From positions 1-64,000 of the forward strand of contig JANQJK010000002.1 of NCBI GenBank assembly GCA_028281665.1: 64,000 nucleotides of DNA, given 5' to 3'. The notes below the pieces were generated by a model. It was not told the origin of the DNA. It made no database searches and worked only from the letters and a program-made list of their open reading frames with translations. The translations under genes were made by a program, and so were the position numbers. The first letter of the stretch is position 1, and each line of letters opens with the position of its first letter. Below are positions 26,877 through 37,156 of this stretch, piece after piece. The stretch comes from Hyphococcus sp. (GTDB taxonomy: Bacteria > Pseudomonadota > Alphaproteobacteria > Caulobacterales > Parvularculaceae).

Positions 26877-27404
26877 CTATTCGCCGTCAAAGGCGATCAG
26901 CGACGTTACGGTCTTGCCCATCGCCCGAAGTTTCTCTGCGCCGCCAAGGTCCGGCAGGTCAACCACAAACGCACATAATACGATCGTGGCGCCGGCGCGT
27001 TCAAGAAGTCGAATCGCGGCGCCGGCAGTGCCTCCGGTGGCGATAAGGTCATCGACAAGCAGAATGCGTTCGCCGTCCCTTACCGCGTCGACGTGGATTT
27101 CGACTTCGTCGACACCGTATTCAAGCTCGTAGCTCTCGGCGATCGTTTCGTAGGGAAGCTTGCCTTTCTTTCGGATCGGCAGGAAGCCGACCGACAATTG
27201 GTGCGCGATGGCGCCGCCAAGGATGAACCCGCGCGCTTCGATGCCGGCGACCTTGTCGATCTTGGCGCCGGCGAGCGGCTGCACGAGTTCGTCGACCGCG
27301 CGGCGAAACCCCCTGGCGTCGGCCAGCAATGTCGTGATGTCCCGAAACATGATTCCCGGTTTGGGATAGTCCGGTATCGTCCTGATGACTTCGGCGAGAT
27401 TCAT
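26877..27404 (-). CDS. apt: Adenine phosphoribosyltransferase
   Basis: A 175-residue purine-salvage enzyme that makes AMP from adenine and PRPP. The PRPP-binding motif [17 protein letters not shown] lies at 114-130. The N-terminus [18 protein letters not shown] is characteristic of Apt, as is the ARGFILG loop. I chose the ATG at 27404, which has an AAGG site; the frame to 27458 lacks family similarity. It precedes the NnrU gene by 12 bases on the same strand. Confidence 0.95.
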   Translation of the reverse strand: MNLAEVIRTIPDYPKPGIMFRDITTLLADARGFRRAVDELVQPLAGAKIDKVAGIEARGFILGGAIAHQLSVGFLPIRKKGKLPYETIAESYELEYGVDEVEIHVDAVRDGERILLVDDLIATGGTAGAAIRLLERAGATIVLCAFVVDLPDLGGAEKLRAMGKTVTSLIAFDGE

Positions 27405-27486
27405 GGGGGCGGCCCTTCGCGTTGCAGCGAAGAGAAAATGGCGCAAGCGCGCGGCCAAGACAAGCGGCCGGCCCTGCCCTGCGCGG

Positions 27487-28710
27487 CTATTGCGTCAGTG
27501 AAATATTTCGAAGCGCGCCGCCGATGGCTTCGAAGGCGCCGTTCAGTTCGCCCGCTGTATCCGGTTCGAAGAAATGTCCGGGCGTTGTTCCGCAATCCTG
27601 CAACAGCGTTTTGACCGTAGCGTCAGTCACCGCAAAAGCGATTGTGTAAACGACGATGTTTTCCTTTTTGATCGCGTCGCAAAGCTCGTCCGTTATCTTG
27701 TTGGCGTCTGTGATGTCTGAATCGTCATGAGTCGGGTAATCGGGCGATTTGGTGTTCTCTCCGTCGGTCATCAATATGATGGCCTTGACGCCGTTCTTGT
27801 CCTTTAACTCATCAGCCGTCGTCGCCTCGGTGAACGGCGCGGACGCGCTGATCACACGCCAGCCCCAGACCAGCCCCGAGGGAATATAGGTCCAGCCATT
27901 CGCCTCCATGTCGTCAATGGCGTCCTCGATTTTCGACCGTTCATCGGTGAGTTCCAGGATCTCTGCCGGGCACGGTTCACCGTCGACTGCGGGCACCGGG
28001 TTAACGGCGTAATCGCTGTCTGTGGTATTAGCGGGGTATCCCCGCGAACCGACGCAACCGTCGAAAGATGCGCCCGGCGATCCATCGTCAAGCCAGACGG
28101 CGCCTTCCTTGTCGTCGCCGACGCTGACATATTGTGCGAACGGTACGAGCGCGACTTTTACGTCGGCGTCGGCGCTCGAATAGAGCGTCGAAACGAGATT
28201 CGTCGCCGCTTTCTTCAGGTCGTCAAGCTTGCCGTCGTCTTTCATGGAGCCGGTGTTGTCGAGGACCATCGCGACTTCAAGGTATGGCGGCCTTCCAAGC
28301 TTGGCCTTTGAAACGACTTTCGGCTCGATTTTGCCGAAGTTCACCGCATGCAGCAGCGTCGTTCTGATCTTGGAATCGAAGTCCAGCGTGTACTGCATGG
28401 TGATGGGGTCATACGAGACGTCGAAGCCCGAATAGGAGTAGCTTGACATGTTGCGCATGTTTGAATCGAAGAATGCTTTCGCACGGGCGCGAACGTCAGC
28501 GTCGGTCATCGACGGCCGGGTCGACTTCAGCTTGACGGCGGCGATCAGCGCAGCGTCAGCCGCCTCCTGCATATTCGTCTGGATCGTAACGGCGCGCTGA
28601 TAATCGAGCGCCATGCCGGCGGCGCCGAGCATGATGAACATCAACAGCCCGAACAGCATGGCAATGTTACCGTTTTGGCACGACCGGTATCTTCGTAGCG
28701 TTGCGCGCAT
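27487..28710 (-). CDS. TadE/TadG-like pilus-assembly protein with von Willebrand A domain (copy 1)
   Basis: A 407-residue envelope protein. The N-terminus has a TadE-type membrane helix, [26 protein letters not shown]. After about 120 residues comes a von Willebrand factor A domain with the metal site DNTGSM and later ILMTDGENT. Cysteine pairs (FDGCVG, EPCPAE, DELCDA, DCGTTPG) suggest disulfides and an extracytoplasmic location. I prefer the ATG at 28710 because it aligns with the start of the neighbouring paralogue; ATG 28725 is possible. No tad secretion genes are in this window. A 30-31 amino-acid stretch at the end ([15 protein letters not shown]) is almost identical in copy 2. Confidence 0.85.
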   Translation of the reverse strand: MRATLRRYRSCQNGNIAMLFGLLMFIMLGAAGMALDYQRAVTIQTNMQEAADAALIAAVKLKSTRPSMTDADVRARAKAFFDSNMRNMSSYSYSGFDVSYDPITMQYTLDFDSKIRTTLLHAVNFGKIEPKVVSKAKLGRPPYLEVAMVLDNTGSMKDDGKLDDLKKAATNLVSTLYSSADADVKVALVPFAQYVSVGDDKEGAVWLDDGSPGASFDGCVGSRGYPANTTDSDYAVNPVPAVDGEPCPAEILELTDERSKIEDAIDDMEANGWTYIPSGLVWGWRVISASAPFTEATTADELKDKNGVKAIILMTDGENTKSPDYPTHDDSDITDANKITDELCDAIKKENIVVYTIAFAVTDATVKTLLQDCGTTPGHFFEPDTAGELNGAFEAIGGALRNISLTQ

Positions 28711-28873
28711 AGTGACATCTCGCATTCACGGTGTGTACGGAGTTTCGCCGGGCACGCTTAACGTCTCGTTGGCGGAATTGGTTAATACTTAAATTTTTTC
28801 GAAAATTCTTCCGGCTCCGCCAAGGGGCGGCTAAAATCCCTTCGCATCCGGGTATTACTCGGTGAATTTCTGT

Positions 28874-30088
28874 TTACTTCGACAGACTGATGCTGCGCAG
28901 ATTGCTGGCGATCTTGTCGAAGGTTGCGATCAGCTCCGACGCCGTATCCGGCTCGAAGTAGTGATCTGGCGTCGTTCCGCAATCTTCCAGCAGGTGTTTG
29001 ATCGTCATATCCGAAACGGCGAAGGCAATTGTATAAATCTCGATCTTATCGTCTTTTACGGCGTCGCAAAGCTCATCGGTCAGTTGATTGGCGTTGGCGA
29101 TGCTTTCCGCATCGTGGGTCGGATAATCCGGCGATTTCGTGTTTTCGCCGTCCGTCATCAGGATCATCGTCTTCCTGCCGTTGCGATCTTCAAGCTCGGT
29201 CTCGTCGAGCCCTTGCGTAAACGGCGCGCCGGCGCTCAGCACGCTCCAGCCCCAGGCAAGGCCGCCGGGAATATAGGTCCAGCCGCTGCCGGTCATATTG
29301 TCGATCGCCGTATTAACGGTCGACTGAACGTCCGTGAGCGGCAGGATCGCGTTGGGGCAAGGCTCGCCTGCGACTTCAGGAATGGGCGTAACGTCAAAGC
29401 CGTCATCGCGGATATTTGCCGGATAATTGCGCGAACCCACGCATCCGTCAAAGGCGCCCGGCGAAGATCCGCCGTCAAGCCAGCTGGCGCCCGCATTCCC
29501 GGCGCCGACATTCACATATTGCGCAAAGGGAACAAGTCCAATCCTAACATCGGCGTCCGGATGGCTGTGGAGCGAATTGACGAGATTGGTCGCGGCGGTT
29601 TTAAGATCGCCGATCTTGTCGAAATCGTTCATTGACCCGGTATTGTCGAGCACCATGGCGATTTCGAGATAGGGCGGCTTGCCCAGTTTCGCCACGGATT
29701 CAATTTTCGGCGAAATTTTTTCGATGCCGATCGCGCGCGTGAGCGTCGTCGCGATGTCAACGTCGAAGCTCAGCCGATAGGACTCTGTCGCCGGGTCGTG
29801 GACAACCTTGAAATTGCTCGTTGCCGCCTGGGATTTCGTTCGGCGATTCCCATCGAAGAATTCTTTCGCCTTCGCCTCCACTTCCGCCGGCGTCAGGGCG
29901 GGCTGATTCATACTGATGCGAATCGCGGCGAGGACGGCGGCGTCAGCCGATTGCTGTAGATCGGCGCGGATGGAGGCGGCGCGCTGAAGGTCGAGAGCCA
30001 TCCCGGCGCCCCCAAGCAGCACAAAAACCAGAAACGAAAAGAGAAGCGCGATGTTGCCGCTCTCATTTCTTAAAAAAGTACTGAGCAT
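28874..30088 (-). CDS. TadE/TadG-like protein with von Willebrand A domain (copy 2)
   Basis: A 404-residue paralogue of the downstream gene with the same layout: N-terminal helix (NIALLFSFLVFVLLGGAGMAL), a DNTGSM metal site, [17 protein letters not shown] and a closing DCGTTPDHYFEPDTA. The two share most of the vWA domain, so they arose by tandem duplication. The 5' halves between helix and vWA have diverged more. The intergenic gap is about 160 bases and each may have its own promoter. Proteins like this are often in Flp pilus loci or exported as adhesins; role here unproven. Confidence 0.85.
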   Translation of the reverse strand: MLSTFLRNESGNIALLFSFLVFVLLGGAGMALDLQRAASIRADLQQSADAAVLAAIRISMNQPALTPAEVEAKAKEFFDGNRRTKSQAATSNFKVVHDPATESYRLSFDVDIATTLTRAIGIEKISPKIESVAKLGKPPYLEIAMVLDNTGSMNDFDKIGDLKTAATNLVNSLHSHPDADVRIGLVPFAQYVNVGAGNAGASWLDGGSSPGAFDGCVGSRNYPANIRDDGFDVTPIPEVAGEPCPNAILPLTDVQSTVNTAIDNMTGSGWTYIPGGLAWGWSVLSAGAPFTQGLDETELEDRNGRKTMILMTDGENTKSPDYPTHDAESIANANQLTDELCDAVKDDKIEIYTIAFAVSDMTIKHLLEDCGTTPDHYFEPDTASELIATFDKIASNLRSISLSK

Positions 30089-30311
30089 ATCCGTTCGTCA
30101 TCGTTCATGCGTTGTCGCGGCGAAGGGCTGCAAAAACTGTGCGTTAAGGTGGTTTCCGTTGTTTTTCCTTGGTTTTTCGAAATCCCGGTAACCTTAATCC
30201 TCCCGTCATTGGCGAAGCGGCGTCCCATTTTCGTGCGCCGTCTCAGTCCTTGTCCGGCGCGGCGCCGATGACGGTTTCGCAATCCGTTACGACCGCCTAT
30301 CTTCCCGCGCC

Positions 30312-32162
30312 ATGACCCCGAAGGAAAAGATCAGGGAAGACTTCAAGCGCGCGTTGCTGCACACGACGCGCGCCTTGTCGTCTCAACACGACGTGGAAGT
30401 CGCCTATGGCGGCGAGCATGCGAGCGTTTCGGGCAAGTCGGCCCGCATCCCCCTGCCCGCTCGTTCGCTGGACCGGGAAACGGCGGCAATCGCTCGCGGC
30501 GAAGGGGACGCGGCGGCGCTCCGCCTCGCTCATCATGATACGCTTGCCCATGAAAGACTGGCCCCCGTTGGCGCGGAAGCGCGCGCGGTTTTCGCCGCGC
30601 TTGAGAATGCCCGCTGCGAGGCGATCGGCGCCCGCGCCCTGAAGGGGGTCGGAGACAACCTTGCGGCGTCTCTCGAACAGATCATCGCGGATAAGGGATA
30701 TGACCGCCTCGCCGCCACGGACGCGACGCCGCTGGCCGACGTTGCAGCGCTTTTGCTGCGCGAGCGCCTGACCGGCCGGTCGGCCCCGGCGTCCGCCGCC
30801 GGCATTATGGAGGCGTGGCGCGATACGCTTGAAGACCGCGCCGGCGCCTCGCTGGACGCCATGGCCGAGGCGGCTGACCTGAACGATCAGGAAGCCTTCG
30901 CCAGCCTCGTTCGCGACTTCATTCGCGATCTCGACCTCGACGACGAGGATCGCGGGGATCGATCCGACGAGGATGACAGCAACGAGGATGATGAGTCCGA
31001 CGACGACGAAAACGACGGCGAAGATGAGGATGACGGCGCGGACGAGTCGCAGTTTCCGGAAGACTCAGGCGACGGCGACACCGCCGAGGGCGACGCGGAC
31101 CTGTCCGATCAGGACGTTGAGCAGTCGATGGAGGAAGACGACGGCGCAACTGAAAACGCGAAGATTTCCAGTCTTCGCAATCGCTTCGAGGGCGACACCG
31201 GAGAGGCCTACAAGCCCTACACCACCGAGTTTGACGAAATCGCGGACGCCGTCGACCTCTGCGATGCGGAGGAGCTGCTGCGACTGCGCCGGTCGCTCGA
31301 CCGGCAACTGGAAAATCTGCACACGGTCGTCGCGCGCCTCGCCAACAAGTTGCAACGAAAGCTCATGGCCCAGCAAAACCGAAGCTGGGCTTTCGACCTC
31401 GACGAAGGCGTGCTGGATGCGGCGCGGCTGGCGCGCATCGTGGTCGACCCGATGCAGCCCCTCTCCTACAAGATGGAACAGGAACAGGACTTCCGGGACA
31501 CGGTCGTGACGCTGCTGATCGACAATTCCGGGTCCATGCGCGGCCGGCCGATCACCATTGCGGCCATCTGCGCGGATATCCTTGCGCGCACGCTCGAACG
31601 GTGCGGCGTCAAGGTGGAGATTCTCGGCTTTACGACCCGCGTCTGGAAAGGCGGCCAGTCCCGGGAAAAATGGGTGCAGGACGGACGCCCCGCAACGCCC
31701 GGGCGCCTCAACGACCTGCGCCACGTTATCTACAAGTCCGCCGACGCGCCCTGGCGCCGGGCGCGTACCTCTCTTGGTCTGATGATGAAAGAGGGGTTGC
31801 TAAAGGAGAACATTGACGGCGAGGCGCTCAGCTGGGCCCATACGCGTCTCCTGGGGCGGCCGGAAGCGCGGCGCATCCTTATGGTGATTTCCGATGGCGC
31901 GCCCGTTGACGACACGACATCGTCGGCCAATGGCGGCGCCTATCTCGAACGCCATCTGCGCGAGATGATCGCCTATATCGAAAATCGCTCGCCGGTCGAG
32001 CTCCTGGCGATCGGCATCGGTCACGATGTAACACGGTACTATCGCCGCGCCCTCACGATCGTCGATGTCGACCAGCTTGGCGGCGCGATTATCGATCAGC
32101 TTGCCGAGCTTTTTGACGAACAGGCGTTGGCCGCCCGTGATCGCAGCGGACGCGCGGCTTAG
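30312..32162 (+). CDS. cobT: Cobaltochelatase subunit CobT
   Basis: A 616-residue protein of the CobNST cobaltochelatase, which inserts cobalt into hydrogenobyrinic acid diamide in aerobic B12 synthesis. After a helical N-terminal region comes a strongly acidic linker (about 206-280, runs of Asp and Glu), then a von Willebrand A domain with metal site DNSGSM at 404-409. A second conserved segment is [18 protein letters not shown]. This matches the CobT length and plan. No cobS or cobN is adjacent. It converges with the cytochrome b561-YceI gene, overlapping by four bases. Confidence 0.93.
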   Translation: MTPKEKIREDFKRALLHTTRALSSQHDVEVAYGGEHASVSGKSARIPLPARSLDRETAAIARGEGDAAALRLAHHDTLAHERLAPVGAEARAVFAALENARCEAIGARALKGVGDNLAASLEQIIADKGYDRLAATDATPLADVAALLLRERLTGRSAPASAAGIMEAWRDTLEDRAGASLDAMAEAADLNDQEAFASLVRDFIRDLDLDDEDRGDRSDEDDSNEDDESDDDENDGEDEDDGADESQFPEDSGDGDTAEGDADLSDQDVEQSMEEDDGATENAKISSLRNRFEGDTGEAYKPYTTEFDEIADAVDLCDAEELLRLRRSLDRQLENLHTVVARLANKLQRKLMAQQNRSWAFDLDEGVLDAARLARIVVDPMQPLSYKMEQEQDFRDTVVTLLIDNSGSMRGRPITIAAICADILARTLERCGVKVEILGFTTRVWKGGQSREKWVQDGRPATPGRLNDLRHVIYKSADAPWRRARTSLGLMMKEGLLKENIDGEALSWAHTRLLGRPEARRILMVISDGAPVDDTTSSANGGAYLERHLREMIAYIENRSPVELLAIGIGHDVTRYYRRALTIVDVDQLGGAIIDQLAELFDEQALAARDRSGRAA

Positions 32163-33505
32163 TCCATCCCCTGGGCGCTGACGGTAAACTCCACACGCGC
32201 CTCCACGGCGACAGCCTCGTCTTCCAGCCATGATGAATCGGCGCCGAGATCGAAATCGGTGCGGATGAGATCGACGCCGCCGACGGCGGTCCCGACGCCG
32301 TCGTTAATCGTCAGGTCGAATGGCAGGGTAACGTCGTGCGCAAAGTCCTTGATGGTGAGCGATCCCGCGGCCAGATACCCGCCGCCTGCCCGCCGAATGT
32401 CGCACGCAACGAATGTCGCTGTCGGGAAGTCTTTGACGTCGAACCAGTCTCCGCCCGGCAGGGTTGAGTCGATAAGCTGATCGCCGGTTGCGGCGGAACC
32501 TGTTTGGACCGTCACCAGAAGCCACGATTGATCGAGAAACGCCTCGTGGAAGGCGATTTCCGCCGTGAAGGCGCCGAAGGTTCCCTCAAACGACTCACCG
32601 CCCTGAACGCCGCCAAAGCGCAGGCGGCTGGCAGATTCATCGACGCGCCAGTTCACGGCCAGCGCAGGACCATCGCAGGGTGCGTTCGCCGCCTGCGCCG
32701 GCGGGGGGTTGACGTCGTCGGCGACTTCGGTTGCCGGTTCCTGAGCCGGCGCCGCGTCTTGCGGCAAAACTGTTTCGTCGGGTTCAACAAGATCATCGGG
32801 CGGCGGCCGCTGAGATGAAGCCTCCGACGGCGTTGCGGTTTCAATATCCGGCGTCGAATCACTCCTGACCGGCTCCGGTTTGCCCGCGAAGTAGATGCTA
32901 ACGCCAATGGCAAGTGCAATGAAAACGCCGCCAACGCCAGTCGCCGCGCCGACGCCGGGCGCCATCGAACGCAAAACACCGTCCCGGTCAATGAATCCGT
33001 GCTTCAACGCAGCCGCAACGTGCAAGGCGAGCAGCCCAAGAATGGCGTAGGACAGAACCTCGTGCAGCTCGATAAAGAGATGTTCGGTTGCAGCCGGGTC
33101 CGCGCCGGGATCGAGGAATCCGAGATGCGGAACACTGACCAGCCCGAACCACTCGGTGGGAATGTCCTTGGGGGACACCGACACAATCGCGAGGCCCATC
33201 AGCGGGGTCGCCAGCATGAGAAAGTAGAACAGCCAGTGCGTCGCTCGTGCGGCAAGCTTCTGCCAGCCCGGCATGGCGCCCGGCAGCGCCGGCGTTTTGT
33301 GAAACAACCGCCATCCGAGGCGGAGAAACGTCAGCAAAAGAATCGACAGTCCGAAAGACTTGTGCAGTTGAAAAAGGTCGAATTTCGCCGGCGCCGTGTT
33401 CGGCAGGTTGTGCATGTAAAAGCCGCCGGCGATCTGACCGAGAATCAGGAGCGCGATCGCCCAATGCAGGGCGATCGCTACCGTATTGTATCGCTGCGCG
33501 TCCAT
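32159..33505 (-). CDS. Cytochrome b561-YceI fusion protein
   Basis: A 448-residue protein. Residues 1-185 are a bacterial cytochrome b561 with four membrane helices and heme-ligand histidines in [24 protein letters not shown] and ELHEVLSY. A fifth hydrophobic helix near 190-210 is followed by a Pro/Glu-rich linker with a Cys ([10 protein letters not shown]). Residues about 275-448 are a YceI lipocalin-like domain ([42 protein letters not shown]) that would face the periplasm and bind an isoprenoid such as a quinone. The arrangement suggests direct electron exchange between heme and a YceI-bound ligand. A separate YceI gene lies 17 bases upstream. Confidence 0.88.
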   Translation of the reverse strand: MDAQRYNTVAIALHWAIALLILGQIAGGFYMHNLPNTAPAKFDLFQLHKSFGLSILLLTFLRLGWRLFHKTPALPGAMPGWQKLAARATHWLFYFLMLATPLMGLAIVSVSPKDIPTEWFGLVSVPHLGFLDPGADPAATEHLFIELHEVLSYAILGLLALHVAAALKHGFIDRDGVLRSMAPGVGAATGVGGVFIALAIGVSIYFAGKPEPVRSDSTPDIETATPSEASSQRPPPDDLVEPDETVLPQDAAPAQEPATEVADDVNPPPAQAANAPCDGPALAVNWRVDESASRLRFGGVQGGESFEGTFGAFTAEIAFHEAFLDQSWLLVTVQTGSAATGDQLIDSTLPGGDWFDVKDFPTATFVACDIRRAGGGYLAAGSLTIKDFAHDVTLPFDLTINDGVGTAVGGVDLIRTDFDLGADSSWLEDEAVAVEARVEFTVSAQGMD

Positions 33506-33522
33506 TACCTCGGTTTCGGTAT

Positions 33523-34149
33523 CTATTTCTTAGGCATAATGAATTCAGCTTCGATGATTATTTCAACATCGTCGCCAACAACCGGAGTAAAGAGATCAAC
33601 GCCGAAGTCGGATCTTTTGACCGCGCCGGTCGCCGAGAATCCGATTTTGTATTGCTTGCCACGTTCGTCAAAAAATCCGCGGTTCATCGTAACATCAAGC
33701 GTCACTGCTTTCGTAACGCCCTTGATGGTCAGGTCTCCTGTCATCGTTCCCGATTTCTCGCCGGTTTCCGTCAGAGACGTGCTCTCAAACGTGATGGTTG
33801 GATGGTTTTCGACATCGAAGAATTTTTCCCCTCTCAAGTGGTCATCGAACTCATCCACGCCGCTATCAATCGCCGCCGCATCGATTTCGACACTGACGCT
33901 CGAAGCGGTCGGGTTCTCCGCATTCCAATCAAGCGTTGCGTCCCAATCGCGCCAGCGAAGGTAAGGTCGCGATAATCCCTGATGCCAATAGCTGAATGTA
34001 ATGTACCGGTGACCGGACTCGGCCTGGTACTCACCCGAGGCAGCAGCCGACGCATCTTCCGCCGCCGCAGCGCCGGCTGCCGTAACACTGCCGGCTATAA
34101 GCGCAAAAGCGCCCATGACGGTGTTCCGAAATCTTCGTTCATTGATCAT
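33523..34149 (-). CDS. YceI-family periplasmic protein
   Basis: A 208-residue exported protein. A signal peptide (RNTVMGAFALIAGSVTAAGAAAA) is followed by a YceI domain: HRYITFSYWHQGLSRPYLRW, then FFDVENHPTITFESTSL and GDLTIKGVTKAVTLDVTM. YceI proteins bind long isoprenoids in a beta barrel. The ATG at 34149 has AAGG eight bases upstream; the frame to 34224 is rejected. It shares an operon with the cytochrome b561-YceI fusion, so this locus encodes two YceI domains and one heme membrane domain. Confidence 0.9.
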   Translation of the reverse strand: MINERRFRNTVMGAFALIAGSVTAAGAAAAEDASAAASGEYQAESGHRYITFSYWHQGLSRPYLRWRDWDATLDWNAENPTASSVSVEIDAAAIDSGVDEFDDHLRGEKFFDVENHPTITFESTSLTETGEKSGTMTGDLTIKGVTKAVTLDVTMNRGFFDERGKQYKIGFSATGAVKRSDFGVDLFTPVVGDDVEIIIEAEFIMPKK

Positions 34150-34232
34150 TGAGATTACCTTTTGTCTTGGAGAATTTGAACCATGTAATAGTGCGTGTCG
34201 GATGGTGCGAGCGCCCTCACACATGCGTGATC

Positions 34233-34856
34233 CTAATGGAAGCGCGTGACAATGTCTTCAAGAACCGGACGCGCGCGCTCCTTTGGATCTTCCTTTGCTG
34301 TACCGACATAAATGTAGCCAGCGACTTTTTCGTCTTCGGTCATCGACAACGCCTCATTAATCCCGTCATGAAACGCATACCATTCGGTGATCCATTGCGC
34401 GGCGAAACCGAATGCGCTCGCGGCGATGAGCATATTCTGACAGACTGCGCCGGCCGTCAGCGCCTGTTCCCACGCAGGGGTTTTGTGTTCCGGATTAATG
34501 CTTGAGATCACTGCAATGACCACGGGCGCGCGTAAAAAGCGACGGCGTTCAAACTCGACGCGCCTCTCCTCGGCAGCCGGATTGTCGACAGCGAAGGTTT
34601 GCGCGAGCACATCGCCGAACGCCGCGCGAGCGGCCCCCTCGAATACCACGAAACGAAACGGCACGACGCGCCGGTGATCGGGCGCCCTCGCCCCGATCGT
34701 CAAAATCGCGTTGAGCGTTTCCGCGTCCGGCCCCGGTTCGCCAAGAAAATCGGCCGGCGTTGAGCGCCGTCGCCATAACAGCTCAACGGCGTCGCTGCTG
34801 GGGCTGGCGGCGGGCAACGGCGCGCCGAATTCAGGCGATTTCAGTGATTTCGGCAA
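34233..34856 (-). CDS. Nitroreductase family protein (YdjA-like)
   Basis: A 207-residue FMN enzyme of the small nitroreductase group. The FMN-binding start is LLWRRRSTPADF and ARAPDHRRVVPFRFVVF; later come LTAGAVCQNMLIAASAFGFAAQWITEW and GYIYVGTAKE. These fit the YdjA-like subgroup, which is short and lacks the long lid. The first usable codon is a TTG at 34856 with only a weak ribosome site, so the N-terminus is uncertain. It precedes the YceI operon by about 80 bases and diverges from the E1 gene. Confidence 0.88.
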   Translation of the reverse strand: MPKSLKSPEFGAPLPAASPSSDAVELLWRRRSTPADFLGEPGPDAETLNAILTIGARAPDHRRVVPFRFVVFEGAARAAFGDVLAQTFAVDNPAAEERRVEFERRRFLRAPVVIAVISSINPEHKTPAWEQALTAGAVCQNMLIAASAFGFAAQWITEWYAFHDGINEALSMTEDEKVAGYIYVGTAKEDPKERARPVLEDIVTRFH

Positions 34857-34948
34857 CGAAGATCATCCCCACTTGGAAAAGACGGCGCTGGTGGTATGGA
34901 GGCGCTGGGAAAACCCGTAAACTAAACAAGCAACGCGAGAATACAACA

Positions 34949-37156
34949 ATGGCCGGGGCGATCGGCGCAGCGACCGATGGATTTCTGGATAGACTGAAGG
35001 CCGGGCGTATTCCGCCGCCGGTTACGGGCGCCAGCCTGAACGATGCCGGCCTCGCGCCATCCGCGCTGTCGGGCATTTTCGAAAGCCAGCTGACCAGCCG
35101 CGCCCTTGATCTCGAAGCGCGCCGGCTCGGCGCGGCGCGGCGCGGCTTTTACTCCATCGGCAGTTCCGGTCATGAGGGCAATGCCGGCCTCGCCCACGTG
35201 CTGCGCGTCGACGATATGGCGTTCCTTCATTACCGCAGCGGCGCGTTCTACATCGAACGCGCGCGGAAACTGCCCGGAGAAACGCCGGTCTGGAACATGG
35301 CGTTATCCTTCGTTGCATCGTCGGAAGATCCTATCTCCGGCGGACGGCACAAAGTCATCGGATCGAAGTCTCTGTTCATTCCGCCGCAGACCAGCACCAT
35401 CGCTTCCCATCTGCCCAAGGCCATGGGCGCGGCGTTCTCCATTGCGCTCGCCCGAACACAAAAGAAAAGAGACGCGGCTTTGCCGCTCGACAGCGTCATC
35501 TATTGCAGCTTCGGCGATGCGTCCGCGAATCACTCGACGGCGCAGGGAGCGATCAACGCCGCCGCGCTGACGGGATATCGCGGATTGCCCTTGCCGCTGA
35601 TTTTCGCCTGCGAGGACAACGGCGTCGGCATTTCGGTCAAGACCCCTGAGGGCTGGATCGCGGCAAACTACGGCGCCCGCGCAGGGCTTCGCTATGTTTA
35701 TGGCGATGCGCGCGATGTGGTTGACGCGGTGCGCGCCGGGCGAGAGGCGGAACGGTGCGCTAGGGCTGCGCGCAAACCCGTCTTCCTGCATTTGCGCACC
35801 GTGCGCCTGATGGGCCACGCCGGCTCAGACCTTGAGACGAGCTACCGCGACCGCGCCGAGATCGAAACCGAGGCCGACCAGGACCCGCTTCTACACACGG
35901 CGCGGCGGGTGATGGAAACATCGGGCGCATCCTTGACAGATATTGAAAAGCTTTATGGCGAGATTTCAGGCTGCGCCCGGCGCGCTATGGAAGCGGCTTG
36001 CGACAGACCAAAACTGTCTTCGGCGGCGGAAGTCATGTCAGCGCTTTCGCCGCGTAAACGCTCCGCGGCCCGCCGTCCCGGCCGAACCCTCGACCGCGCG
36101 CCGGACGACGCCCGCGCGCGACGCGAACCGCAACACATGTCCCGGCTGATTTCTCTCGCCCTCGCCGACGAAATGGAACGGGACCGCAACATCGTCGTCT
36201 TCGGCGAAGATGTCGCCAAAAAGGGCGGCGTTTACGGGGCCACAACACGACTGCAACAAAAATTCGGCCCGGCCCGCGCGTTCGACACGCTGCTCGACGA
36301 GCAGTCCATTCTCGGGCTCGGGATCGGCCTTGCCCATAACGGTTTTCTCCCCGTCCCGGAAATACAGTTCCTGGCCTATGTCCATAACGCGGAGGATCAG
36401 CTGCGCGGGGAAGCAGCCTCCCTGTCATTCTTCTCAAACAGTCAGTATACGAATCCTATGGTCGTGCGGGTCGCCGGTCTCGCCTATCAGAAAGGGTTTG
36501 GCGGGCACTTCCATAATGACAACTCCGTCGCTGTCTTTCGCGACATTCCGGGCATCGTGCTCGCCTGCCCGTCAAGCGGCGCCGAGGCGGTCGCCATGTT
36601 GCGCGAATCTTTTCGTATTGCGCGGGAAGAACGCCGGGTTGTTGTCTTCCTCGAACCGATTGCCCTTTACGGAACGAAGGACGTGTCGGAGGGCGACGGG
36701 TCCATGACCGCCATATTCGACGACATTGACGGCGCTGTCCGCTTCGGCGCGCCAAACGTTATCGGCGACGGACGCGATCTCGCCATCGTGACCTATGGCA
36801 ACGGAACGTATCTTTCCCGACGCGCGCTCGCTCACCTCGAAGACGCCGGCGTATCCGCACGCATCATCGACCTGCGCTGGTTGTCGCCCCTGCCCGTTGA
36901 CGCGGTGGTCGACGCAATCGGCAAGCGGCGCAACGTTCTCATTGTCGATGAATGCCGGCGAACCGGCGGACCCGCTGAAGAGATTATCGCGCAATTCGCT
37001 GATCGCGGACTTTCCTACAATATGAAACGCATTACCGGAGAGGACACGTTCATTCCGCTCGGCCCCGCAGCGGACACGGTTCTCGTCAGCGAGAGCGAAA
37101 TCGCCGCGGCGGCTCTGAGCCTGCTTGGCGTCAGCGCCGGGAAGGCCGCAGAGTGA
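34949..37156 (+). CDS. 2-oxoacid dehydrogenase E1 component, fused alpha and beta subunits
   Basis: A 735-residue thiamine-diphosphate enzyme with both E1 chains in one polypeptide. The alpha half (about 1-390) contains FYSIGSSGHEGNAG and the ThDP motif GDASANHSTAQGAINAA. The beta half starts at MSRLISLALADEMERD and includes VFGEDVAKKGGVYGAT, FFSNSQYTNPMVVRV and YGNGTYLSRRAL. Fused E1 proteins of this type usually decarboxylate branched-chain 2-oxoacids. The ATG at 34949 has only a weak ribosome site. The next gene begins within its stop region (GTGA overlap). No E2 or E3 gene is nearby. Confidence 0.9.
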   Translation: MAGAIGAATDGFLDRLKAGRIPPPVTGASLNDAGLAPSALSGIFESQLTSRALDLEARRLGAARRGFYSIGSSGHEGNAGLAHVLRVDDMAFLHYRSGAFYIERARKLPGETPVWNMALSFVASSEDPISGGRHKVIGSKSLFIPPQTSTIASHLPKAMGAAFSIALARTQKKRDAALPLDSVIYCSFGDASANHSTAQGAINAAALTGYRGLPLPLIFACEDNGVGISVKTPEGWIAANYGARAGLRYVYGDARDVVDAVRAGREAERCARAARKPVFLHLRTVRLMGHAGSDLETSYRDRAEIETEADQDPLLHTARRVMETSGASLTDIEKLYGEISGCARRAMEAACDRPKLSSAAEVMSALSPRKRSAARRPGRTLDRAPDDARARREPQHMSRLISLALADEMERDRNIVVFGEDVAKKGGVYGATTRLQQKFGPARAFDTLLDEQSILGLGIGLAHNGFLPVPEIQFLAYVHNAEDQLRGEAASLSFFSNSQYTNPMVVRVAGLAYQKGFGGHFHNDNSVAVFRDIPGIVLACPSSGAEAVAMLRESFRIAREERRVVVFLEPIALYGTKDVSEGDGSMTAIFDDIDGAVRFGAPNVIGDGRDLAIVTYGNGTYLSRRALAHLEDAGVSARIIDLRWLSPLPVDAVVDAIGKRRNVLIVDECRRTGGPAEEIIAQFADRGLSYNMKRITGEDTFIPLGPAADTVLVSESEIAAAALSLLGVSAGKAAE

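Noticed and set aside
28800-28835. Small hairpin CCGCC-AAGG-GGCGG between the two vWA genes
   Set aside because: Only five pairs and a poor T-run on the relevant strand, too weak to call a terminator.
30920-31140. Low-complexity GAC/GAG-rich repeat
   Set aside because: It is the coding region for the acidic linker normal in CobT, not a separate repeat element.
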